A stretch of DNA of 64,000 nucleotides, from positions 53,959,678 through 54,023,677 of the forward strand of contig OZ023274.1 in assembly GCA_964007475.1 (NCBI GenBank), in the 5' to 3' direction. Positions 43,435 through 53,395 of the stretch are shown here, piece after piece; the stretch's first letter is position 1; each line of letters begins with the position of its first letter. This stretch comes from Hybos culiciformis (taxonomy: Eukaryota > Arthropoda > Insecta > Diptera > Hybotidae). Both the position numbers and the translations under genes were made by a program. The notes under the pieces are model-generated. The model did not search any database. It worked only from the letters and a program-made list of their open reading frames with translations, and had not been told where the DNA came from.

Positions 43435-45130
43435 TGACAAAATAAGTGTGAATTGTAGAAAATTTTGAAATAACTGTTCACTACCGGTTTATTTTACTCG
43501 ATTTAAATATCACAACTAATAATATCAAAAAAAAATGTATTTACTTAGCCAACTGCAATCGTGCTTTTAAATTATATTAATTGTATTCATTTTTTTTTTC
43601 ATATAATTTGTAAAAGGTTTGAAATTCTTACTGACACGGTAACACTAATAAAATAATAGAAAAAACCAGTTAGAACTTTACTTTCTCAACTTTTTTTAAA
43701 TTTTAGAGAGCCTTTCGCATATTATTTTTTTAATAAAAAAAATTGTGAAGTATTTATTGAACATTAAAATAACGAATTTTAGTTTTGAGTACGAAAAAAT
43801 TACTTAGTAACAGCCACGGTAATGACAAAATCAGTCTTTATGCTGCAATTTTTGCTAATAACAGTAAATATTTACATATTTTTTTTATTTGTCCTAAATG
43901 GTAATAATTCATATAAAGTATTTTCAAGATTAAAATTTTTAATATTTATACAGTTTGCCCAAAAAAGTGTGGTAACATCGAATCGGCCAATTTCCGTGGA
44001 ACTACCCACATGTATGTTATACATTTGGTTTATTAAAGATTAGTTTAAAATAAAATAACAAAATTTGACATAAAAATTCAAACTGCCATATAACAAAAAA
44101 TAAATTATGTATACCTTAAATTAATAAATTCAGGAACTTTTATAGGTATAAACATAATACAAAAATAAATGTACTTTATATTAAATAGTTTATCATTACT
44201 GTTTGTTTAGTTTTTTTTTGAGCAAAACGATAACAACAACATTTTAGATTCAATAGTTATAGTAGTTTAAACCTTCTTCCCATCTCCCCTTTGAATAAAT
44301 AACTTTTTAAGTGTTATAGCTGCATCCATAGCTTGTTTATCAGTGATATTCTCATCTTGAAAATCGTAAACATGATTTAGATCAACATTTGTTTAAAATG
44401 ATAATAATATACCCATCAGAAAATTGCAATGGTAACCCTTGATTAACACGGTATTTGAATAACTCGGTTTCGTTTTAACACGTTTGATAAATTGTAGCAC
44501 ACCCTTGACTAACACGGTATTTCTAGCACGGTTTTGAATTAATGCGGTTTCATAATTTAAGTTGGCTTTTTTTTAAATATAATTCTACATTTTCAAATTT
44601 AAACAATCTGAGTTGGCGTGTTTTTTTTATTTCTTTTAATTTTTGAATTTATTTCTTTTAATTTTTGTGTTAAATTTTAATTTCAAGTCTAAATGGATAA
44701 GTATATTTCAATTTTCTTATTTTGCACTGAATAAAAACTGTCAAAAACATAAATAAATTTTTTTTGGAACCAAACCCCATTACTTGTATTGATTGTTAGT
44801 CTCGATTAACACGATTTTAATTTGCACGGAGTATTCTTGGAACCAAACTAGTTATACATATGATTAAAATTTTCCCAGCAAATGTAAAATGATGTCCAGT
44901 AAAGAATCATGAACATTCATTTTTCCGTTTTATATAGGTTTACTAATAGTAAATACGACTTAAAATCTGTCCGTTTCCGTCTTAAGGTATTTTCCGTCTT
45001 ACAGGGGTTGATTTGAATGGAAAAATCAACAATAAAAAAAAAGTCCCGTTTACTGCGGGTTTCCTTCTATACAGTTTCCGTCTTAGGCAGTTTTCACTGT
45101 ATAAGTTTAGATGTTTTATCAAATTAATTT

Positions 45131-45910
45131 TATTATTTATTTATTTCATTTATTTATCTTATTTCAACTATTATTTAATTTACAATATTTTTATTTTTTA
45201 ATTTCGATTTCATCAAAATATATAATATTTTCTTCAATCAAACTTCACTAAAATTATTTTTTATGTATTGAATAATTTTTTTTTAAATTTGCGAATATTT
45301 CTTTCATTTCTTATTTCCAATTGCAATCCATTAAAAATTTTGAGTCCAATATACATAAGCATATTCTGTTCGCTTCGACAACGATATAAATTCAATCTAA
45401 TGTCCGAAGAATTTCTCAGATTATACTGTTGCACATCCTCTACTAAAACTAATTTATCACATAAATAATTTGGATACAGTTGGTTTTTCATCTTATAAAC
45501 AATAACAAGAACATTCATAATGATCCTCTGGTTAACATTCAACCACTTTAACGTTGATAACATATAAGTGATGGATGTATATCTGTTAACTTTGAGAATT
45601 ATTCTCAGAGCTCTGTTTTGCAGATTCTGCATTCTTTCCTTTTCCGCTCTTGTTGCCATGAACAATATGGAAGAGCAATATTGTAAATGAGGTTTAACTG
45701 TGGTGTTATATATGTTAATTGCTGATTTAAATGATAATTTGTTTCTGATTTTACCCAGAAAATAAATTTTTTAGCAATTTTTTTACAGAAATAATTAATT
45801 AATAATAATTTTTAAAATCAATTTATTATCTAAATATTCCCAAATATTTAATCTCCTCAACTTTTCCAATTACTTCATTATATATTTTTATCTGCATATT
45901 TGAGTCACTG
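45131..45910 (-). pseudogene. LINE reverse transcriptase remnant, copy 5
   Basis: Coding part 45261-45665, nearly identical to copy 4. Confidence 0.78.
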
Positions 45911-46025
45911 TGTTCAAATGTTACAACTTCAAATGTACAACTTCAAATGTACAACTTCAAGGTATAAAAATTAACTTTGTTCTAAAATATTGTTCCTCAT
46001 TATACATCAAAAAGGTCTTGCTACC

Positions 46026-46144
46026 GCCAACGGCCATACCATGTTGAACACACCGGTTCTCGTCTGATCACCGAAGTTAAGCAACATCGGGCGTGGTTAG
46101 TACTTAGATGGTTGACCGCTTAGGAACACCGCGTGTTGTTGGTA
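46026..46144 (+). rRNA. 5S rRNA gene 5S-26, double variant
   Basis: Full length with T87 and A97. It is preceded by CTACCGCC as in 5S-24, which identifies this lineage as one parent of the hybrid. Confidence 0.88.
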
Positions 46145-46335
46145 ATACTTTTTGCTAACATTGTCCTAGATACGAATAATATATAAGTTTAGATGATTTA
46201 TCAAACTAATTTTAATTTATGTTCAAATGTTATTCACATTTACAACCTTGAAGTTAATCAACAACTTCAAGGTACAAAAATCAACTTTGTTCTAAAATAT
46301 TGTTCTTCATTATGCATCAAAAAGTTCTTGCTATC

Positions 46336-46451
46336 GCCAACGGCCATACCATGTTGAACACACCGGTTCTCGTCTGATCACCGAAGTTAAGCAACATCGG
46401 GCGTGGTTAGTACTTAGATGGTTGACCGCTTGGGAACACCGCGTGTTGGTA
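46336..46451 (+). rRNA. 5S rRNA gene 5S-27, 3-nt deletion
   Basis: T87 class. One TTG is missing from the 3' end (GCGTGTTGGTAA instead of GCGTGTTGTTGGTAA), which removes pairing from the terminal helix. Probably defective. The spacer that follows has the empty LINE site. Confidence 0.85.
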
Positions 46452-46642
46452 ATACTTTTTGCTAACATTGTAGTAGATCAGAAGAATATATAACTTTAGA
46501 CGATTTATCAAACTAATTTTAATTTATATTCAAATGTTATTCACATTTACAACCTTGAAGTTAATCAACAACTTCAAGGTACAAAAATCAACTTTGTTCT
46601 AAAATATTGTTCTTCATTATGCATCAAAAAGTTCTTGCTATC

Positions 46643-46761
46643 GCCAACGGCCATACCATGTTGAACACACCGGTTCTCGTCTGATCACCGAAGTTAAGCA
46701 ACATCGGGCGTGGTTAGTACTTAGATGGTTGACCGCTTGGGAACACCGCGTGTTGTTGGTA
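46643..46761 (+). rRNA. 5S rRNA gene 5S-28
   Basis: Full length, T87 class. Confidence 0.92.
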
Positions 46762-46784
46762 ATACTTTTTGCTAACATTGTACT

Positions 46785-47033
46785 AGATCAGAAGAATAAA
46801 CTACAAGAAGGGTTTTTTATTCCACATTTCCTTTAAATAATAAAATTGCCCAAAATTATATAATGTATACGTCGATGACATTTATGTAGTGATTAATTAG
46901 TTGTATTGGATTTCCACCATCCTTATCTCTTAGATTTAAGTTTCTTTAACTATGTTTATAAAAAAAAAACTATTGTAAATATTCTGTGGACAAATAAATA
47001 ATCGAATTGAATTGAATTGAGATCGGAATAATA
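46785..47033 (+). mobile_element. LINE 3' end with target duplication
   Basis: Insert 46799-47019, right target copy drifted. Confidence 0.82.
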
Positions 47034-47194
47034 TATAAGTTAAGAATTTAGATGATTTATCAAACTAATTTTAATTTATGTTCAAATGTTATTCACATTT
47101 ACAACCTTGAAGTTAATCAACAATTTCAAGGTACAAAAATCAACTTTGTTCTAAAATATTGTTCTTCATTATGCATCAAAAAATTCTTGCTATC

Positions 47195-47313
47195 GCCAAC
47201 GGCCATACCATGTTGAACACACCGGTTCTCGTCTGATCACCGAAGTTAAGCAACATCGGGCGTGGTTAGTACTTAGATGGTTGACCGCTTGGGAACACCG
47301 CGTGTTGTTGGTA
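47195..47313 (+). rRNA. 5S rRNA gene 5S-29
   Basis: Full length, T87 class. First gene of an 862-bp repeat with 48057. Confidence 0.92.
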
Positions 47314-47504
47314 ATACTTTTTGCTAACATTGTACTAGATCAGAAGAATATATAAGTTTAGACGATTTATCAAACTAATTTTAATTTATGTTCAAATGTT
47401 ATTCACATTTACAACCTTGAAGTTAATCAACAACTTCAAGGTACAAAAATAAACTTTGTTCTAAAATATTGTTCTTCATTATGCATCTAAAAGTTCTTGC
47501 TATC

Positions 47505-47623
47505 GCCAACGGCCATACCATGTTGAACACACCGGTTCTCGTCTGATCACCGAAGTTAAGCAACATCGGGCGTGGTTAGTACTTAGATGGTTGACCGCTT
47601 GGGAACACCGCGTGTTGTTGGTA
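47505..47623 (+). rRNA. 5S rRNA gene 5S-30
   Basis: Full length, T87 class. The upstream sequence has GCATCTAAAAG, shared only with 5S-32. Confidence 0.92.
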
Positions 47624-47646
47624 ATACTTTTTGCTAACATTGTACT

Positions 47647-47895
47647 AGATCAGAAGAATAAACTACAAGAAGGGTTTTTTATTCCACATTTCCTTTAAAT
47701 AATAAAATTGCCCAAAATTGTATAATGTATACGTCGATGACATTTATGTAGTGATTAATTAGTTATATTGGATTTCCACCATCCTTATCTCTTAGATTTA
47801 AGTTTCTTTAACTATGTTTATAAAAAAAAAACTATTGTAAATATTCTGTGGACAAATAAATAATCGAATTGAATTGAATTGAGATCGGAATAATA
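47647..47895 (+). mobile_element. LINE 3' end with target duplication
   Basis: Insert 47661-47881. Confidence 0.82.
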
Positions 47896-48056
47896 TATAA
47901 GTTAAGAATTTAGATGATTTATCAAACTAATTTTAATTTATGTTCAAATGTTATTCACATTTACAACCTTGAAGTTAATCAACAATTTCAAGGTACAAAA
48001 ATCAACTTTGTTCTAAAATATTGTTCTTCATTATGCATCAAAAAATTCTTGCTATC

Positions 48057-48175
48057 GCCAACGGCCATACCATGTTGAACACACCGGTTCTCGTCTGATC
48101 ACCGAAGTTAAGCAACATCGGGCGTGGTTAGTACTTAGATGGTTGACCGCTTGGGAACACCGCGTGTTGTTGGTA
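48057..48175 (+). rRNA. 5S rRNA gene 5S-31
   Basis: Full length, T87 class. Confidence 0.92.
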
Positions 48176-48366
48176 ATACTTTTTGCTAACATTGTACTAG
48201 ATCAGAAGAATATATAAGTTTAGACGATTTATCAAACTAATTTTAATTTATGTTCAAATGTTATTCACATTTACAACCTTGAAGTTAATCAACAACTTCA
48301 AGGTACAAAAATAAACTTTGTTCTAAAATATTGTTCTTCATTATGCATCTAAAAGTTCTTGCTATC

Positions 48367-48485
48367 GCCAACGGCCATACCATGTTGAACACACCGGTTC
48401 TCGTCTGATCACCGAAGTTAAGCAACATCGGGCGTGGTTAGTACTTAGATGGTTGACCGCTTGGGAACACCGCGTGTTGTTGGTA
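48367..48485 (+). rRNA. 5S rRNA gene 5S-32
   Basis: Full length, T87 class. Confidence 0.92.
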
Positions 48486-48508
48486 ATACTTTTTGCTAAC
48501 ATTGTACT

Positions 48509-48758
48509 AGATCAGAAGAATAAACTACAAGAAGGGTTTTTTATTCCACATTTCCTTTAAATAATAAAATTGCCCAAAATTATATAATGTATACGTCGAT
48601 GACATTTATGTAGTGATTAATTAGTTGTATTGGATTTCCACCATCCTTATCTCTTAGATTTAAGTTTATTTAACTATGTTTATAAAAAAAAAAACTATTG
48701 TAAATATTCTGTGGACAAATAAATAATCGAATTGAATTGAATTGAGATCGGAATAATA
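48509..48758 (+). mobile_element. LINE 3' end with target duplication
   Basis: Insert 48523-48744. Confidence 0.82.
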
Positions 48759-48919
48759 TATAAGTTAAGAATTTAGACGATTTATCAAACTAATTTTAAT
48801 TTATGTTCAAATGTTATTCACATTTACAACCTTGAAGTTAATCAACAACTTCAAGGTACAAAAATCAACTTTGTTCTAAAATATTGTTCCTCATTATACA
48901 TCAAAAAGGTCTTGCTATC

Positions 48920-49038
48920 GCCAACGGCCATACCATGTTGAACACACCGGTTCTCGTCTGATCACCGAAGTTAAGCAACATCGGGCGTGGTTAGTACTTA
49001 GATGGGTGACCGCTTGGGAACACCGCGTGTTGTTGGTA
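48920..49038 (+). rRNA. 5S rRNA gene 5S-33, recombinant
   Basis: Full length, G87. Upstream spacer is of the 5S-8/22 type (ATTATACATCAAAAAGGTC); downstream spacer has TTGTAGTAGATCAG, the mark of 5S-4 type genes. A second hybrid. Confidence 0.92.
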
Positions 49039-49295
49039 ATACTTTTTGCTAACATTGTAGTAGATCAGAAGAATATATAACTTTAGACGATTTATCAAAC
49101 TAATTTTAATTTATATTCAAATGTTATTCACATTTACAACCTTGAAGTTAATCAACAACTTCAAGGTACAAAAATCAACTTGTGACGCCGCAAATCCCAC
49201 TGACCAACCACCAGTCCACCAGCCCGCCCGCCGCCCCCCACCTCTCTCTCGTTGTACCGATTCTGATTGGTTCACGTCATCTGCACTTTAGCCTC

Positions 49296-49620
49296 AAATT
49301 TTTAGCGGACAAATGTCATTTTGCAAAATGTCATTTGTCCGCGATTGCTATTTCGAATTTTTAGCGGACAAATGTCATTTTGCAAAATGTCATTTGTCCG
49401 CGATTGATTTTTTAAATTTTTAGCGGACAAATGTCATTTTGCAAAATGTCATTTGTCCGCGATTAATTTTAATCGCGGACAAATGACATTTTGGAAAATG
49501 TCATTTGTCCGCGGCGGACAAAAGACATTTCGAATCGCGGACAAATGTCATTTTTATGTCCGCGATACAAAAACAAATCGCGGACAAATGTCCCGCGGAC
49601 AAATGTCCAACCCCCAATTT
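49296..49620. repeat. 59-bp tandem repeat of near-palindromes
   Basis: Three 38-bp near-palindromes start at 49305, 49364 and 49423, exactly 59 bp apart (GCGGACAAATG arms, TTTTGCAAAA centre). A fourth at 49475-49512 is a perfect inverted repeat except for its central two bases. Further half-sites (GCGGACAAATG and ATTTGTCCGC) follow to about 49607. It can form stable hairpins or cruciforms. No coding meaning is visible. Confidence 0.85.
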
Positions 49621-49782
49621 TAACTTTAAAAATTATGACGCTTTACGGAAATTAATTAGATCAATCTGCAAAAATTAATTGACCAATTTATTATCTCTCT
49701 CTCTTTGGTATTTTGTATTTGGCGTAACTACATTATTATGTTAAAAAAATTAAAAAAAAAAAAAATTTCATAAAATTCTCAG

Positions 49783-49852
49783 TATCGGGGGATCGAACTT
49801 GGCACCTTCAGAATTGTAATCCGATATTCTATCCACTCAGCCATATTGCTCT
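49783..49852 (-). repeat. tRNA-like repeat head, minus strand
   Basis: On the minus strand it reads TATGGCTGAGTGGATAGAA (A-box-like) and AAGGTGCCAAGTTCGATCCC (B-box). The acceptor and T stems do not pair well, so it is a tRNA pseudogene or a tRNA-derived SINE head. A poly-T stretch follows. Confidence 0.55.
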
Positions 49853-50040
49853 TATGATTTCAGCTTTCTAAAATAACATAAAAGAGCACTTGCCTTCTTT
49901 AATAATTAAAATCCCCGGAATTTATTTTAAAAATTTCTCTCTTATTTCCTTCCACTAATCGTATTCATAAATCCGTTTATTTCATTCCACTAACCGTATT
50001 CATGAACCTTAAAGAACTAACCGTATTCATGAACCTTAAA

Positions 50041-50690
50041 TAGGGTTCCCAGACGTCCTCCTTTTTGGGGAAAGTCCTCCTTTTTGATAGTAAAAAAAGT
50101 GTCCTCCTTTTTTTTCATTATTTCGCATTTTGTCCTCCTTTTCCATTATTATCCTCTATTTTTCCTCCTAAGCTAAGTTAAAACATTTAAAAAAAAAACA
50201 ACCACACAAAAATAAACAAAACAATGAGTAATGTCGTCAGTAATAAAATTTGCAACAAATTATTTTTTCAAATAATTTAAAAAAAATTTTTCTCTCCCAC
50301 ACTTTTTCAAAATCTCAAAACATGAAGAAAAATTATAATAATGTTGTTTTTGCAGTCAAATTCAATATCTTTTATTTGCATCTCTAAGCGTCCAAATCGG
50401 TTTTTACTATCAAAAGTTGTAAATTTTTAATATTATGGGTTTTTATGAAAAATGCTTAAAAATGGATTTTTCAACCCGCCCTTACACTGAAGATTACACT
50501 CGAATTGATCTAAAAAAAAAAAAGTTGGGTATATTTTTTTCGGAAACTTAAAAAACCCTGAAAGTTTCATTTAAATCGGAAGGGGTCGGGTCCAAAATCT
50601 TAAATTTTGATCGTTTTGGCGTGTACATATTTTATATATTTTTTTCGTTTGGATGTCCTCCTTTTACTGCGGACAAATCTGGGAACCCTA
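50041..50690. mobile_element. hAT-type MITE
   Basis: TAGGGTTCCCAGA at the left and its exact complement at the right, flanked by a perfect 8-bp target duplication ACCTTAAA (50033-50040 and 50691-50698). The 8-bp duplication is the hAT signature. Inside, GTCCTCCTTTT recurs four times near the left end and once near the right end, as expected of subterminal transposase-binding repeats. At 650 bp with no transposase frame it is non-autonomous. Confidence 0.88.
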
Positions 50691-50761
50691 ACCTTAAAGA
50701 ACTTGAATTTTTATATTATTTAGAAGACTCTTTAAATGATTTTAGAAAGCAAAAATTATAT

Positions 50762-50832
50762 GGCCGTATGGCTTAGTGGATAGAACACCAGACTAATAAG
50801 TTTGAAGGTGCCAGGTTCGAACCCAATTATGG
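50762..50832 (+). repeat. tRNA-like repeat head, plus strand
   Basis: TATGGCTTAGTGGATAGAAC (A-box) and CCAGGTTCGAACCC (B-box). It could be read as tRNA-Ile(AAT) with CTAATAA in the anticodon loop, but the acceptor stem does not pair. It matches the minus-strand repeat at 49783, including upstream TTTTAGAAAGC, so both belong to one repeat family lying in opposite orientation on either side of the hAT MITE. Confidence 0.55.
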
Positions 50833-50954
50833 TTTGTTTTTTTTTTTAATATTTGAAAAATGATGACGGACGATTCTCAGAAAAATTCTATATGAAAATG
50901 GATTTTTACCGTCTACCAAATTTCTTCCAACGCCGCTAAAGAAGTATAAACTTC

Positions 50955-51024
50955 AAAAAACTATTGTAAATATTCTGTGGACAAATAAATAATCGAATTG
51001 AATTGAATTGAGATCAGAAGAATA
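50955..51024 (+). mobile_element. Truncated LINE 3' end
   Basis: Only the last 56 bp of the array LINE tail (from AAAAACTATTGTAAATATTC) plus the right target copy remain; the left part is replaced by the island. Confidence 0.8.
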
Positions 51025-51185
51025 TATAAGTTAAGAATTTAGATGATTTATCAAACTAATTTTAATTTATGTTCAAATGTTATTCACATTTACAACCTTG
51101 AAGTTAATCAACAATTTCAAGGTACAAAAATCAACTTTGTTCTAAAATATTGTTCTTCATTATGCATCAAAAAGTTCTTGCTATC

Positions 51186-51304
51186 GCCAACGGCCATACC
51201 ATGTTGAACACACCGGTTCTCGTCTGATCACCGAAGTTAAGCAACATCGGGCGTGGTTAGTACTTAGATGGTTGACCGCTTGGGAACACCGCGTGTTGTT
51301 GGTA
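51186..51304 (+). rRNA. 5S rRNA gene 5S-34
   Basis: Full length, T87 class. First gene after the island. Confidence 0.92.
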
Positions 51305-51495
51305 ATACTTTTTGCTAACATTGTACTAGATCAGAAGAATATATAAGTTTAGATGATTTATCAAACTAATTTTAATTTATGTTCGATGTTTATTCACATT
51401 TATAACCTTGAAGTTAATCAACAACTTCAAGGTACAAAAATTAACTTTGTTCTAAAATATTGTTCCTCATTATACATCAAAAAGGTCTTGCTATC

Positions 51496-51614
51496 GCCAA
51501 CGGCCATACCATGTTGAACACACCGGTTCTCGTCTGATCACCGAAGTTAAGCAACATCGGGCGTGGTTAGTACTTAGATGGGTGACCGCTTGGGAACACC
51601 GCGTGTTGTTGGTA
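51496..51614 (+). rRNA. 5S rRNA gene 5S-35
   Basis: Full length, G87 class. Confidence 0.95.
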
Positions 51615-51805
51615 ATACTTTTTGTTAACATTGTACTAGATCAGAAGAATATATATGTTTAGATGATTTATCAAACTAATTTTAATTTATGTTCAAATGT
51701 TATTTACATTTACAACCTTGAAGTTAATCAACAATTTCAAGGTACACAAATCAACTTTGTTCTAAAATATTGTTCTTCATTATGCATCAAAAAGTTCTTG
51801 CTATC

Positions 51806-51924
51806 GCCAACGGCCATACCATGTTGAACACACCGGTTCTCGTCTGATCACCGAAGTTAAGCAACATCGGGCGTGGTTAGTACTTAGATGGTTGACCGCT
51901 TGGGAACACCGCGTGTTGTTGGTA
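51806..51924 (+). rRNA. 5S rRNA gene 5S-36
   Basis: Full length, T87 class. Confidence 0.92.
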
Positions 51925-52115
51925 ATACTTTTTGCTAACATTGTACTAGATCAGAAGAATATATAAGTTTAAACGATTTATCAAACTAATTTTAATTTAT
52001 GTTCAAATGTTATTCACATTTACAACCTTGAAGTTAATCAACAACTTCAAGGTACAAAAATCAACTTTGTTCTAAAATATTGTTCTTCATTATGCATCAA
52101 AAAGTTCTTACTATC

Positions 52116-52234
52116 GCCAACGGCCATACCATGTTGAACACACCGGTTCTCGTCTGATCACCGAAGTTAAGCAACATCGGGCGTGGTTAGTACTTAGATG
52201 GTTGACCGCTTGGGAACACCGCGTGTTGTTGGTA
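52116..52234 (+). rRNA. 5S rRNA gene 5S-37
   Basis: Full length, T87 class, preceded by TTCTTACTATC. Confidence 0.92.
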
Positions 52235-52425
52235 ATACTTTTTGCTAACATTGTACTAGATCAGAAGAATATATAAGTTTAGATGATTTATCAAACTAAT
52301 TTTAATTTATGTTCGATGTTTATTCACATTTATAACCTTGAAGTTAATCAACAACTTCAAGGTACAAAAATTAACTTTGTTCTAAAATATTGTTCCTCAT
52401 TATACATCAAAAAGGTCTTGCTATC

Positions 52426-52544
52426 GCCAACGGCCATACCATGTTGAACACACCGGTTCTCGTCTGATCACCGAAGTTAAGCAACATCGGGCGTGGTTAG
52501 TACTTAGATGGGTGACCGCTTGGGAACACCGCGTGTTGTTGGTA
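52426..52544 (+). rRNA. 5S rRNA gene 5S-38
   Basis: Full length, G87 class, duplicate of 5S-35. Confidence 0.95.
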
Positions 52545-52735
52545 ATACTTTTTGTTAACATTGTACTAGATCAGAAGAATATATATGTTTAGATGATTTA
52601 TCAAACTAATTTTAATTTATGTTCAAATGTTATTTACATTTACAACCTTGAAGTTAATCAACAATTTCAAGGTACACAAATCAACTTTGTTCTAAAATAT
52701 TGTTCTTCATTATGCATCAAAAAGTTCTTGCTATC

Positions 52736-52854
52736 GCCAACGGCCATACCATGTTGAACACACCGGTTCTCGTCTGATCACCGAAGTTAAGCAACATCGG
52801 GCGTGGTTAGTACTTAGATGGTTGACCGCTTGGGAACACCGCGTGTTGTTGGTA
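52736..52854 (+). rRNA. 5S rRNA gene 5S-39
   Basis: Full length, T87 class, duplicate of 5S-36. Confidence 0.92.
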
Positions 52855-53045
52855 ATACTTTTTGCTAACATTGTACTAGATCAGAAGAATATATAAGTTT
52901 AAACGATTTATCAAACTAATTTTAATTTATGTTCAAATGTTATTCACATTTACAACCTTGAAGTTAATCAACAACTTCAAGGTACAAAAATCAACTTTGT
53001 TCTAAAATATTGTTCTTCATTATGCATCAAAAAGTTCTTACTATC

Positions 53046-53164
53046 GCCAACGGCCATACCATGTTGAACACACCGGTTCTCGTCTGATCACCGAAGTTAA
53101 GCAACATCGGGCGTGGTTAGTACTTAGATGGTTGACCGCTTGGGAACACCGCGTGTTGTTGGTA
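53046..53164 (+). rRNA. 5S rRNA gene 5S-40
   Basis: Full length, T87 class, duplicate of 5S-37 and last complete gene of the array. Confidence 0.92.
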
Positions 53165-53363
53165 ATACTTTTTGCTAACATTGTACTAGATCAGAAGAAT
53201 ATATAAGTTTAGATGATTTATCAAACTAATTTTAATTTATGTTCAATGGTTATTCACATTTATAACCTTGAAGTTGTGCAAAAACTTCAAAGGTGTTATA
53301 ATAAACTTTGTTCTAAAATATTATTCCTTATTATGATATGTACATCAAAAAGGTTCTGCTTTC

Positions 53364-53395
53364 GCCAACGACATACCAACATCGTGTGTGGTCAG
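53364..53395 (+). pseudogene. Internally deleted 5S remnant at array edge
   Basis: GCCAACGACATACCA is followed directly by ACATCGTGTGTGGTCAGT: the 5' end joined to the middle of a 5S gene with about 40 bp lost, and no 3' part. The spacer before it is as degenerate as that at 900-1000. Confidence 0.75.

Larger units (their letters stand above)
41807..44007. mobile_element. GGGTAGTTCC TIR element, copy 5
   Basis: Perfect TIRs, ACAT flanks, 2201 bp. Confidence 0.75.
41664..45099. mobile_element. pogo/Tc1-like TIR element, copy 5
   Basis: As copy 4 but with the CAGCGAAAA left end. Confidence 0.75.
40951..49175. repeat. Large 5S array unit 5 (8.2 kb, no CR1-like LINE)
   Basis: Begins with hybrid gene 5S-24, repeats the 5.08-kb block of unit 4, then has eight 5S genes in place of the LINE-bearing half. 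The LINE insertion site is empty at about 46525-46540. From 46643 the genes form an 862-bp higher-order repeat. It ends where the foreign island interrupts a spacer. Confidence 0.82.
49176..50954. other. Foreign island inside the 5S array
   Basis: A 5S spacer breaks off at AAAAATCAACTT and the array resumes in the middle of a LINE tail at about 50955. The 1.78 kb between is unrelated: a GC-rich patch (49185-49240), palindromic 59-bp repeats, an inverted pair of tRNA-like repeats and a hAT MITE. I found no terminal repeats or target duplication for the island as a whole. Confidence 0.75.
51342..53200. repeat. 930-bp higher-order 5S repeat, two copies
   Basis: 5S genes 35-37 and 38-40 are the same three 310-bp repeats duplicated with a 930-bp period. 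Diagnostic changes recur in both: GTTCGATGTTTATTC, TTTGTTAACATTG, ATATATGTTTAG, and CTTACTATCGCC before the third gene. Confidence 0.88.

Noticed and set aside
50762..50832. A working tRNA-Ile(AAT) gene
   Set aside because: A- and B-boxes are good, but the acceptor stem, the T-stem and part of the anticodon stem do not pair, and a related inverted copy exists nearby; a tRNA-derived repeat is likelier.
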